DNA of 64,000 nucleotides, taken from the NCBI GenBank assembly GCA_015075445.1, contig JABTUJ010000017.1, positions 96,998 to 160,997 on the forward strand, in the 5' to 3' direction. Made by a program: the position numbers and the translations under genes. Shown in pieces: positions 32,627 through 40,817 of this stretch; within the stretch, counting starts at the first letter, position 1; each line of letters opens with the position of its first letter. The DNA is from Verrucomicrobiales bacterium. GTDB lineage: Bacteria > Verrucomicrobiota > Verrucomicrobiia > Limisphaerales > J093. A model generated the notes under the pieces. It was not told where the DNA came from, searched no databases, and saw nothing but the letters and a program-made list of their open reading frames with translations.

Positions 32627-34699
32627 TCATACTGCGCTTGATAGGGATGGTGCAGAAGAAGGGGTCTTCCAGCACTGTCGCCGCTGTCGGCTTTGGATCA
32701 GCTCGATCACGGTCGGAGTCGGTCGGCGGTAAAGCCGGTCATCTTTATCGCTGAACTTGATGCTTTCGAGCAAGCCCGCTTTGCGCCAATGGTTGATACC
32801 GCCCCATCCACAATGGAGCAACGCGGCGACTTCGTGGACGGTCAACCACCCCTGCTGGCGGAGCCGTTGCCGCCGGCTCTTGAGCCGGTAGCGCCCTTTG
32901 AGGTGGTTGACACTCTGGAAGCTGAAGGCATTGCCGGTACTGGAATGCCAACCCCGCTCGTTGAGGAGGTGGGCGATTTCCCGGACGGTATGGTGTTCGA
33001 GGAGCCGATCAATCTCGGCGACGACTTCCGGTTGGGTCTTGCGCAGCGCCCAGGCTGACAGGGGCAAGGGCAGCCGGAGCTCACGGGTGGCTCCGCCGCG
33101 GAACCGGATTTGTACCCGGATGTCTTGCTCGCGCCGGAGCGTCACATCCTCCAAGAGCAATCGCGCCATCCGCTTGCGATCCCGATCCGGTGTTTGGGGG
33201 TCCCGCCAGAGCCTGGGGAAGTCCGAGGCCAAGGCGAGGATCTGGGCCCGTTGCTCCTCGGTGAGCCGGGCGGCGTCATGGGCGTGTTGTTTCTCGTAGT
33301 CTTCCTTGACCTGGGCGAGGGCCCGGAGCTTTTCGTTCCATTGGGCCTCCAACGTGTCGGCCACCAAGCGGTGGTTGGGATCCACCCGCATGTACCGGAG
33401 TCGGGCACGGTCGGCTTCGTACTGGGCTCGCTGCACTTGTTGTTGTCGCAGGCGATCGGCCTCCGCCACACGAGCCTGAAGCTCCTGCTGCACGCTCAAC
33501 GCCACCTCCAGGGCCAGCGGGGTGACACTCTCCACCAGCAGCGCGCCGACCGCCTCGTCGATGCCCCCACCCGGAATGATCTGGCAGGGCGGCTCTCCCC
33601 TTTCGACGGCGTCCTTCTGGCAGACATAGTCGGGGCTCAGCCGCCCGCCGCGCTGATGGTAGCGCACCGTCATCGAGCGTCCGCACTTGCCGCACAGCAC
33701 CAACCCCTGCAGCAACGAGGGCCCTTCGCGAGGTGGGCCGGCTGGCCGCTCCCCCCCGCCGTGCACCTGACGGTTTTGGAGCAGGCGTTGCTGATGGGCC
33801 AGGAAGCGATCCCAGGTGATGTACCCCGGATGGGCGTCGCGCTTGAGAAAGCGCCATTGCTCCCGGGGCACCTGCTGCGAGTGGGTTTTGCCTTCCAGGT
33901 CCTTCCACGAACGGGTGCGACCGAAACAGAACACGCCCGCGTAGCGGGGATTATGCAGCGTGTCCAAGGCGATGGCGTGGGTTAGTTCCTGCCAGGCGAT
34001 TTCCCCGCTGCCGGCCTGCCCCCGTTTGGGGAACTTCAGGCCTTGGCGGCGAAAGGTCTGCACGGTGGCCCACGCCGACCCCGTGCGCTCGAAGGTGTCG
34101 AAAAACACCCGCAGGCTTTGGCGGACTTGCTGGTCGGGTTCCAGGACGACGTGGTCCTCCTCATCGTACACCAACCCGACGGGCAACGGCATCTTGAGTT
34201 CGGCGCGTTGGGCTTTGTTGAGCACGCCCCCCACCAGTCGCGCCTTGAGCACGTGCAGTTCGGCCTCGCTCATCGTCCCCTTGAGACCGAGCAGGAGCCG
34301 GTCGTTGAAGTGCCCCGGATCATAGAGCCCATCCTCGTCCAGGATGAGCGTGTGCGTAAGGGCGCAGATCTCCAGCAGCCGATGCCAGTCAGCACAGTTG
34401 CGGGCCAGACGCGAGACTTCCAGGCCCATCACGATCCCCGCCTTGCCCAGCCCCACATCGGCCACCAGGCGCTGAAAACCCTCCCGCTCCACCGTCGAAG
34501 CCCCCGATTGTCCCTGATCCTCATCAATCACCACGATGCGCTCCTCCGGCCAGCCCAGCGTCACCGCCCGGCGCCGCAGCGCGTACTGGCGCTGGGTGCT
34601 CTCGGTGTTCTCGAAAACTTGGCGCAACGTGGACTGGCGGATGTACAGGTAGGCCGCGCGCTGGAGGTGTTCGCCACTGACTTTGGATTCGGCATTCAT
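32627..34699 (-). CDS. Large serine recombinase
   Basis: A 690-residue site-specific recombinase. The resolvase domain (residues 1-150) has AAYLYIRQSTLRQVFENTES with the catalytic Ser, VIDEDQGQSGAS, VMGLEVSRLARN and KGTMSEAELHVLKARL. A recombinase domain (to about 300), a zinc ribbon (VLCGKCGRSMTVRYH, CQKDAVERGEPPCQ), a long coiled coil and an HTH-rich C-terminus (REIAHLLNERGW, TVHEVAALLHCGWGGINHWR) follow. Its start overlaps the stop of the small upstream gene by ATGA. It probably integrates and excises the surrounding element. It appears intact, though the last dozen residues run into the istA junction. Confidence 0.88.
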   Translation of the reverse strand: MNAESKVSGEHLQRAAYLYIRQSTLRQVFENTESTQRQYALRRRAVTLGWPEERIVVIDEDQGQSGASTVEREGFQRLVADVGLGKAGIVMGLEVSRLARNCADWHRLLEICALTHTLILDEDGLYDPGHFNDRLLLGLKGTMSEAELHVLKARLVGGVLNKAQRAELKMPLPVGLVYDEEDHVVLEPDQQVRQSLRVFFDTFERTGSAWATVQTFRRQGLKFPKRGQAGSGEIAWQELTHAIALDTLHNPRYAGVFCFGRTRSWKDLEGKTHSQQVPREQWRFLKRDAHPGYITWDRFLAHQQRLLQNRQVHGGGERPAGPPREGPSLLQGLVLCGKCGRSMTVRYHQRGGRLSPDYVCQKDAVERGEPPCQIIPGGGIDEAVGALLVESVTPLALEVALSVQQELQARVAEADRLRQQQVQRAQYEADRARLRYMRVDPNHRLVADTLEAQWNEKLRALAQVKEDYEKQHAHDAARLTEEQRAQILALASDFPRLWRDPQTPDRDRKRMARLLLEDVTLRREQDIRVQIRFRGGATRELRLPLPLSAWALRKTQPEVVAEIDRLLEHHTVREIAHLLNERGWHSSTGNAFSFQSVNHLKGRYRLKSRRQRLRQQGWLTVHEVAALLHCGWGGINHWRKAGLLESIKFSDKDDRLYRRPTPTVIELIQSRQRRQCWKTPSSAPSLSSAV

Positions 34700-34992
34700 G
34701 GACGAGAAGGGGTGGAAAGATGGGCGGCCGTCATCTGCGCCAGCAGCACCGTCAACTCAGTTTGCCAGGCCGGGAGGGGAAGAGCGGGCCGCGGGCCGTG
34801 GGCCGCCGAGGGTGTCGGGGGCGGCTGGCTCGCTTCGGTCCACCGCCGCATCCAAGCCGCCATCCCGTGCCGGACCAACACCATCCACCCCACGGGACGG
34901 GAGGTCAGCATCGGGGAGCCCTCCCGCGCGCACTGACGGAGGGCCTCGTAGCGCTCGGTCCAGACGGCGGGCGCTGTGGAGCCCGCGTTCAC
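34696..34992 (-). CDS. Small protein coupled to the serine recombinase
   Basis: A 98-residue protein beginning at a GTG (34992) that overlaps the HTH gene stop as GTGA, and ending in an ATGA overlap with the recombinase. Sequence includes VWTERYEALRQCAREG, GWMVLVRHGMAAWMRRWTEA and PAWQTELTVLLAQMTAAHL. The two coupled junctions on both sides argue that it is a real gene despite its length. The function is unknown, possibly a recombination directionality or accessory factor. Confidence 0.6.
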   Translation of the reverse strand: MNAGSTAPAVWTERYEALRQCAREGSPMLTSRPVGWMVLVRHGMAAWMRRWTEASQPPPTPSAAHGPRPALPLPAWQTELTVLLAQMTAAHLSTPSRP

Positions 34993-35462
34993 CCCGGCGA
35001 CGAGCGCCCCCTTTTTGCCCTGGGCGGCAAGGCTTTCTCGATCGTGCGTCGGTGCAGCTTGAGACCAAAGCGCCGGCGCACGCGCCGGGCCAGTTCGGGG
35101 CCGGCGAGGTGGGGATCGGCCTGCCGCTCCTCCGCTAGGAACTGGCGCACCTCCGAGGAGAGCTTGTGCGCTCGCTTGGGGCCACGCTTGTGCGGCAGGA
35201 GGCCTTCGAGCCCGCCGGCCGCAAACTGGCTCCGCGCCTGGTAGATGGTCGGACGCGAGAGTCCGAACTCGCCTGCGGCCTGGGCGATCGAATAGCCGTC
35301 TTGCTCCAACGCCCGCAGCGTCTCGTACTTGAGCTGTAGCAAGTCCTCCGGGTCGAAGAACTCGGGGTGTTGGAACAACGCGTGACGGACCTGGCCGGCC
35401 CGGGGATTGAAGGTGCCGGTGGCCTGCAACGCCTGGCGCTTGGAAGGGGGGTCGTCGGGCAT
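34989..35462 (-). CDS. Helix-turn-helix protein of the serine-recombinase element
   Basis: A 157-residue DNA-binding protein with a Mu/resolvase-like HTH pair: LRALEQDGYSIAQAAGEFGL, SRPTIYQARSQFAAGGLEGL, LPHKRGPKRAHKLSSEVRQF and PELARRVRRRFGLKLHRRTI. This is the HTH_29/HTH_32 arrangement of transposase N-termini without a catalytic domain. I used the ATG at 35462. It is the gene before the small protein and recombinase and may regulate the operon. Confidence 0.75.
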   Translation of the reverse strand: MPDDPPSKRQALQATGTFNPRAGQVRHALFQHPEFFDPEDLLQLKYETLRALEQDGYSIAQAAGEFGLSRPTIYQARSQFAAGGLEGLLPHKRGPKRAHKLSSEVRQFLAEERQADPHLAGPELARRVRRRFGLKLHRRTIEKALPPRAKRGRSSPG

Positions 35463-35618
35463 ATGTGTAAGTGTATTTATGCCCACAATGTTTCACATGC
35501 AACCACGTGTCAAGGCAAAGAAACCGCGTCATGTCTCTTAAATACAGCGTATACACGAGATATTCGCCGGGTGGATCAGCCACCAGACCCAGGCTCTGCG
35601 GCGTGATTTGCTTGACAT

Positions 35619-35880
35619 TCATGGCGTAATTCTCTTTACACGGGAGGTACTCAGGCGAGCCAGTTCCAGGAGGTCTTCCACCCGGGCGATGGCGCGGCCG
35701 TGAGCTTGTTCGACGAACGGGTCTCGGGGACCGACATCCGTCCAGGAGGCCGGCAAATAGGCCGTCACGCCGTTGTCGGTGAGGTAGTATACCCGCCACT
35801 GGCCCCAACGCCGCTGGCAGTCAATCAGCCCAAAACGCCGGCCGTGCCACGGATGAAAGGGGTGGGTGACCGTGCAGAAT
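35619..35880 (-). CDS. DUF5372 family protein, 5' end missing
   Basis: About 85 residues: VTHPFHPWHGRRFGLIDCQR, WGQWRVYYLTDNGVTAYLPA, SWTDVGPRDPFVEQAHGRAI and VEDLLELARLSTSRVKRITP. The VTHPFHPxxGRxFxLxD start is the DUF5372 hallmark, and such genes accompany serine-recombinase and transposase cassettes. No start codon remains before the istA sequence begins, so the gene lost its 5' end at the junction. Its stop overlaps an ATG (ATGA at 35619-35622) that opens a further small frame (MNVKQITPQSLGLVADPPGE). Confidence 0.7.
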
Positions 35881-35884
35881 TGTT

Positions 35885-36721
35885 TTGCAGCGTGCGCATC
35901 GGGTGCAGTCCGCGCCCGACGCCAAAGGGCGCGTGGAGTCGGGGGTGGGCTACGTGAAGAAGAACTTCCTGAACGGCTTGGAGATCCCCTCCTTCGTGGC
36001 CCTCCAACCCGCCGCCATCCAGTGGCGCGACACCGTCGCCAACGTCCGCGTCCACGGCGAAACCCACCGCCAACCCCTCGAATTGTTCGCTCAGGAAAAG
36101 CCACGCCTCAAGCCCCTGCCGGCCCTGCCCTATGACGGTGCGCTCGTGCGCCCGATCAGCGCCAATGGTTGCTGCCACGTCATCCTCGACACCAACCGCT
36201 ACTCGGTCCCCCACCGCTACGCCTCGCAGCAACTCACCCTCAAACTCTACCCCGACCAACTGCTGCTCTTTCACCAGGACCAACTCATTGCCACCCACGC
36301 GCGCAGCTACGACCGTCGCCAGAAAATCACCCACCCCGATCACCCCAAGGAACTGGTCACCCAACGCCAACAGGCCCGGCACCAGACCCTCCTGCTGCGC
36401 TTCCTGGCCTTGGGCCCACACGCCGAGGCGTACGTCCGTCAACTCGAACTCAAATGCCTCAATCCGCGCCACCATCTGCAGAAGATCGTCGCCTTGAGCG
36501 AAAGCTACGGCCCGGACAAAGTGGGTCGCGCCCTCCAGGACGCCCTCACCTTCGAGGCCTACGGTTGCGAGTACATCGCCAACATCCTCGAACAGCGGGA
36601 ACGTCCCTCCACCCCGCCGGCCGCGCTCCACCTGACCCGTCGTCAGGACCTCCTGGAGGTCGAACTACCCCCCGCCGACCTCACCTCCTACGAACCCAAA
36701 CCGCAACCACCCCAACCATGA
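35885..36721 (+). pseudogene. istA: IS21 transposase IstA, C-terminal part
   Basis: From GRVESGVGYVKKNFLNGLEI (catalytic Glu region) to the end: PSFVALQPAAIQWRDTVANV, RYSVPHRYASQQLTLKLYPD, ARSYDRRQKITHPDHPKELV, LNPRHHLQKIVALSESYG and YGCEYIANILEQRER are all normal IstA sequence. The first 15 codons (LQRAHRVQSAPDA) do not match the expected continuation of the N-terminal part. The stop overlaps the istB start by ATGA. Confidence 0.88.
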
Positions 36722-37464
36722 AACCCAACGCCTCGCTCCTCCCCCAACATCTGGACTACCTCAAGCTGCCCTTCATCCAGGAGCACTACACGGCCCTCGC
36801 TCAGCAATGCGCCCAGCAGAACTGCGACCCGGTCGAGTACCTCCGTCGCTTGATCGAGGGCGAATACATCCAACGCCGCCAGCGCGTCATCGAACGCCGG
36901 GTCAAGGCCGCCCGTTTCCCCGTCTTGAAAACCCTCGACCAGTTCCGCTGGGACTGGCCCAAGAAAATCAATCGCCTCCAGCTCCAACATCTCTTCCGTC
37001 TCCAGTTCGTCGCCGACAAAGCCAACGTCGTGCTCCTGGGCACCGTCGGCGTGGGCAAGACCCATCTGGCCACCGCCCTGGGCTACGCCGCGTGTCAAGA
37101 GGGGTATGCCGTCCTCTTTGCCGACGCCATCAGCGTCATCAACGACCTGTCCGCCGCTCACAAACGCGGCCTGCTCAAACACCAGCTCAAGAAGTACCTG
37201 GCTCCCGAACTCTTGGTCCTCGACGAGCTGTGCTACCTCCCCATCGACCAGCACGGCGCCGACCTGCTCTTTCAAGTCATCAGCCGTCGCTACGAACGCG
37301 GCTCCATCGTGCTCACGACCAACAAACCCTTCAAGCAGTGGGCCTCCATCTTCAACAACGACAGCACCATCGCCTCGGCCGTTCTGGACCGGCTCCTCCA
37401 CCACGCCGAGGCCATCATCATTGAAGGCTCCAGTTACCGAATGAAGGATCAAGTCGAGCCGTGA
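36718..37464 (+). CDS. istB: IS21 helper ATPase IstB
   Basis: A 248-residue AAA+ ATPase of the DnaC/IstB type, which oligomerises on target DNA and licenses IstA. Walker A is GTVGVGKTHLATALG, Walker B ELLVLDELCYLPID, sensor region IVLTTNKPFKQWASIFN with the arginine-finger element TIASAVLDRLLHHAE, and C-terminal IIEGSSYRMKDQ. The full family length is present. It overlaps istA by ATGA and lies 87 bp from the right end of the element. Confidence 0.95.
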   Translation: MKPNASLLPQHLDYLKLPFIQEHYTALAQQCAQQNCDPVEYLRRLIEGEYIQRRQRVIERRVKAARFPVLKTLDQFRWDWPKKINRLQLQHLFRLQFVADKANVVLLGTVGVGKTHLATALGYAACQEGYAVLFADAISVINDLSAAHKRGLLKHQLKKYLAPELLVLDELCYLPIDQHGADLLFQVISRRYERGSIVLTTNKPFKQWASIFNNDSTIASAVLDRLLHHAEAIIIEGSSYRMKDQVEP

Positions 37465-37555
37465 GCGGGTTCGCAGACCGCAGACTTTCGCACCGCCGGG
37501 ACCGGATTTTCAAACCGGCGGTTTTCCTCCATTTTCGCGCCGCCACTAACACGGG

Positions 37556-37965
37556 TCGCGGTCACACCGGAGGACATCGGCCTCTGCGGCTGCTGGCAGG
37601 TGATCGCGGTCGAGCGCATCTCGCAGGACACGACCCAACCGGACGCGGCTCCCTCCGCGGACATCGGCCTCTACGCGAGCAGTCTGACCCTCGATCAACA
37701 CGCGGACGCGTCCGTGCTGGAAATCATCCGCGACCACTGGTCGGCGATCGAGAACGGCACGCATCACCGGCGCGATGTCACGCTCGGGGAGGATGCCTGC
37801 CGCACAGCGCATCGGCAGGGAGCGGCCGTGCTCGCGAGCCTGCGCAATCTCGCGATCGGGATCTACGAACTGGAGCGGGAGCGGGGACGTACCAAGGTCG
37901 ATACGCTCAAGTCCTGGTGCCAACGGCAGACCTTCTCGACCGTGTGGCCGATCCTGCAGCGCTAA
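37556..37965 (+). pseudogene. ISAs1-family transposase, 3' part
   Basis: Right of the CGGG repeat the frame reads VTPEDIGLCGCWQVIAVERI, ADIGLYASSLTLDQHADASV, LEIIRDHWSAIENGTHHRRD, VTLGEDACRTAHRQGAAVLA and SLRNLAIGIYELERERGRT. This is the C-terminal catalytic part of ISAs1 transposases, including the Glu in HWSAIEN. It is the missing end of the gene started at 26008. Confidence 0.88.
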
Positions 37966-38390
37966 GCCTGCGGCCAGGGGCAGGCCACCGCAGGCTCGCT
38001 CGGCCCGCATCACTTTGCTCTGGGCCAGGAGGAAACCCTGGCCGGGAGCCTCATCGACCCGGGCAGAGCGTCGGGCGCCGCAAAAGGCTTTCGAGCCCAC
38101 GGCACGCCGGCTCTCAGCGCAGGGTTCTGGAAGCAGCCGCTTCTGCAGGCTGCGCAACCCCCTCCCCAAATCCAGATGAATCAGCCGTGAGCCCGCTTCA
38201 AAGCAGGGCGGTTTTCCACTTGCCATCCCGACACCGGTTTGTTTCGATGCTGGCCCTTTCGCGGGGTTGGTGGATTCCCCGGTGGTTGGCCTCGGTGCTC
38301 GCTCAGCGAGTCGAGCAGATCCTGGAGGAAGCAACGGCGGCGCGTCACGAGACGCCGGACCCTGTGCAAGCGTTCGAGCAGTGATTGGCT
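37966..38390. other. Transposon right end and interrupted host DNA
   Basis: The first 200 bp belong to the ISAs1-like element up to its inverted repeat (38171-38190). Beyond it, the minus strand could encode the N-terminal part of the interrupted integrase (ending QVENRPALKRA at the junction), and the plus strand ends in a protein-like tail (PRWLASVLAQRVEQILEEAT, stop at 38384). I cannot decide which is native. Confidence 0.4.
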
Positions 38391-38466
<76 letters not shown>

Positions 38467-39623
38467 GACAAAAACCGCTCTGGTGCGAGGAAGAAGGGGT
38501 GGCACCCAAACCGCGACGAAACCCCAGCGCCGCGTTGCTTTCTCACTGCTTTCTCACTCCGCCCACGGTTCCCCGTCCGCGGCCGAATCCCTGCCGCTCG
38601 GCGTAGCCTGGAAGTCCCACACCCGCGGTAGGCGCCGACGTGAGGAGGCTCAAACCTCTGCGGCGAAAGGGAGTCAGAGTCTCGTCACCTCGACTCCTAC
38701 AGCCGGGGTGGACCGCGCCGACACCATCCTGTTCATCGACGCCCGCCACCTCTACCGGCAGGTGGACCGCGCGCACCGCGAATGGACCACGCTGCCGCCG
38801 CGCACTGCCGTCCGGTGGAGGACGCGGACCCTCGCCCGGCAGGGCGCATTCCCTTCTCGCGTCGGGCCGAGGCCCCTGGTAAACGGACGCCGCAATCTCC
38901 CTGCAGGCCGCGGCATCTCGGGCCACTGGGCTGAGGACGCAGCCCTCCTCTACCACGAGGGCGGTCTAGCTCTATGCTGAATTCAGCATATGAACGCTGA
39001 TTCCAGCATAGAACTCAGCATTAACCGTTGCTGAGGACCGGTTGCCACTTGGAGAGTCGCCGATCCGGTGCCCGCGCCAGAGCCGCCACGTTGCCCACGA
39101 CGGCGCATCGTTCGCGCGCCCATTGTGCTCGAGCGAGTCGTCGTCGCCCTCCGTCCTTTCCGACTCGCCACCAAAGGCATTCGCACGGGTAGTGGGCTCG
39201 GGAATGTCCCTCGGAGCGGTCGGAATAGTCCTCACTCTTCCCCTTCCGAAACGGCACGGGATGACCTCAGCCTCCCCCGTCCGGTCGGGCCGTTCGGCGA
39301 GTGACGGGCTGGCTGGCACGCCCGATGCATTAGGTGCGGCGGAAGGGAATCGTAAGGGCAGAGACGCTCAACGCATCACCGCCGAGCCGCGGAGAGGCTG
39401 AGCGCGTGCCCGAAGCGATTCCCTGCAGCAACGCCTCGCCTCTTCTTCAGTAAGTAAGGTGGGGAAGGCCCTCCCGAGTGGGAGGACGGCGGGTGCCGGC
39501 GGAAGACACCTTCGGATGGAGCGGCCACAACCGTTGAGCAGGCCGTGTGTCGAAGCCACTACCCGTGGCGGCGCCAGATAGAACCGTTCGAAATGCAGAA
39601 CAACTCGTAGAAAGAAGAGCAAC
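38467..39623. other. Mostly gene-free stretch with a DNA-methylase fragment
   Basis: About 1.16 kb. On the plus strand at roughly 38708-38790 the peptide ADTILFIDARHLYRQVDRAH plus REWT matches the C-terminal region of type I restriction N6-adenine methylases. It has no surrounding gene. The rest, 38.8-39.6 kb, shows only shadow frames. A short TGAATTCAGCATATGAACGCTGATTCC-type inverted stretch around 38975-39005 is the only other structure noticed. Confidence 0.45.
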
Positions 39624-40172
39624 ATGAAAATCAACCAACGCCGTTCATTGTGCCTCGCTGCCTTGGTCGGCGGCACGTGGCTGATGGCAGGCACCCTTCT
39701 GCCTGAACTCGTCGCCAAGGAATTCGTGCCCTACCGCGGGTCTGGCTGGGGAACCCCGCTGGTGATCGAGAGCCTGCCACCCACCGAAGAGTATCCCTAC
39801 GGCGGGCTAAGGGGCGTCTTCGTCGAAAGCGGCCAGGCAACTCACTTCGGTCACTACACGGTCTGGTGGGAGTTCACCGGCTACTTCGACTTTGACGAGG
39901 ACGAACAGGTCTGGGTGTTTCTGTTTGGGGGGCAGTATACACTAACCGCCGCGGATGGCAGTTCGGTGATCGGAGTCGTCACCGCCCGCGAGGTGCTTCC
40001 TCCCGACGGTCCGCCGTGGTACTTCACCGGTACGATTCAGATCACCGAGGGCACCGGGCGGTTTGAAGGCGTGAGCGGTGCCTGGGAGATGGTCGGCGAG
40101 TCAACCGGAGATTATACGTACACTACCGAGGGGATGATTGCCTCGGTAGGGAGCCTCCGATCCCGCAAGTAG
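39624..40172 (+). CDS. Small secreted beta-rich protein
   Basis: A 182-residue protein with a signal peptide (MKINQRRSLCLAALVGGTWL, MAGTLLPELVA). The mature part is beta-rich with the pattern of small secreted barrel proteins (HYTVWWEFTGYFDFDEDEQV, WVFLFGGQYTLTAADGSSVI, WYFTGTIQITEGTGRFEGVS, GAWEMVGESTGDYTYTTEG). The TGRFEGVSGA element is common in allene-oxide-cyclase-like barrels and related uncharacterised secreted proteins. It ends SLRSRK with no sorting signal. It stands alone between gene-poor DNA and the first RAYT-type repeat. Confidence 0.75.
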   Translation: MKINQRRSLCLAALVGGTWLMAGTLLPELVAKEFVPYRGSGWGTPLVIESLPPTEEYPYGGLRGVFVESGQATHFGHYTVWWEFTGYFDFDEDEQVWVFLFGGQYTLTAADGSSVIGVVTAREVLPPDGPPWYFTGTIQITEGTGRFEGVSGAWEMVGESTGDYTYTTEGMIASVGSLRSRK

Positions 40173-40462
40173 CTTGGCCCATACGCCCGGACTCTTCGAG
40201 GGTCAGACGCTTAGGACGCCGGAAGCGCAACGGCGGGTGCAGGACGCTGTCCAGAAGCTGGCGGCCCCGGCGCAGAGAGACCGCGATTCGGGCCACGAGC
40301 GCTGACACTGACCTCCGGCCTGCAGGGGCCGGAGGCCCGGCACCCCCGTGGTCTCCGGATTCGTTCCGCACCTTCTGCCCGCACCTGACCCACCGCGGCT
40401 GCACGTAGACAATCGGCTCCCGCTCATTGCGTTGGGCCTGCGTTCAAGGGGTCTCAAGTCGG

Positions 40463-40720
40463 CAGGGGTCGGTCCGATAATCGGAGAAAGCAACCGACTT
40501 GTGCCCCGCGTCCGTTGGTCAAGTTGCGTGTAGGTCCCCTGCAGCCACTTCATCCCGACCACCAGGTTCGCCAGCGGCGTCTCCAGCAGCAGATGATAGT
40601 GGTTGCCCATGAGCACGTAGGCGTGGATCTGCCAGCCCGTCTTTCGCAAGCCTCGGCCGGGCATTTCTTCATACCTGCCGGACTCGGCGTCAGTTCTTAC
40701 ATTATCGGACCGACCCCTTT
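40463..40720 (-). repeat. Short REP/RAYT-derived element, copy 1
   Basis: A 258-bp unit bounded by AGGGGTCGGTCCGATAAT and its inverted counterpart ATTATCGGACCGACCCCT. It retains the RAYT core on the minus strand (TGWQIHAYVLMGNHYHLLLE, with the HxH metal-binding motif, and NLVVGMKWLQGTYTQ) but lacks both ends of the gene. It is nearly the same as copy 3 at 51668-51926 and an internally deleted version of copy 2. Confidence 0.8.
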
Positions 40721-40817
40721 ATCGACCCCTTTACCGTGCGGGTGCCCGGCGGCTTGCGTTTCACCATGGTCCGTTCGGGACCACGCCCCCTCCCGCCAAC
40801 CCCAGCTCTGTCCCTCC

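Larger units (their letters stand above)
32624..35900 (-). mobile_element. Serine-recombinase element inserted in istA
   Basis: About 3.3 kb separates the two parts of istA. It holds, on the minus strand, a DUF5372 gene, a helix-turn-helix gene, a small gene and a large serine recombinase in an overlapping series. The left junction follows GGGGAAACGAAAAGGGG at 32622. The right junction is unclear because the DUF5372 start is missing and the resumed istA reads PDAKGRVE rather than NEKGRVE. Either the element carried foreign istA sequence or two IS21 copies recombined. No target duplication is expected for this enzyme class. Confidence 0.65.
27393..37551 (+). mobile_element. IS21-like element with CGGG target duplication, carrying two accessory genes
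   Basis: The left end TGTCAGCGGCGG (27393 on) and the complement of the right end, TGTTAGTGGCGG (ending 37551), are imperfect inverted repeats typical of IS21 ends. CGGG is duplicated at 27389-27392 and 37552-37555. Both flanks belong to the same ISAs1-like transposase gene, and removing the element joins RLARV to VTPEDIGLCG. The core gene order is zinc-ribbon protein, winged-helix protein, istA, istB, with overlapping junctions. Two later insertions split the second and third genes. Confidence 0.85.
25911..38190 (+). mobile_element. ISAs1-like element with terminal inverted repeats, enlarged by nested insertions
   Basis: The ends are a perfect 20-bp inverted repeat: TCACGGCTGATTCATCTGGA at 25911-25930 and its complement at 38171-38190. 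The only intrinsic gene is a transposase whose 5' part is at 26008-27392 and whose 3' part is at 37556-37965. The interior 10.2 kb is an IS21-like insertion. Removing that leaves about 2.1 kb, a plausible size for the original element. I find no flanking target duplication of 8-10 bp, so one end may have been rearranged. Confidence 0.7.
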
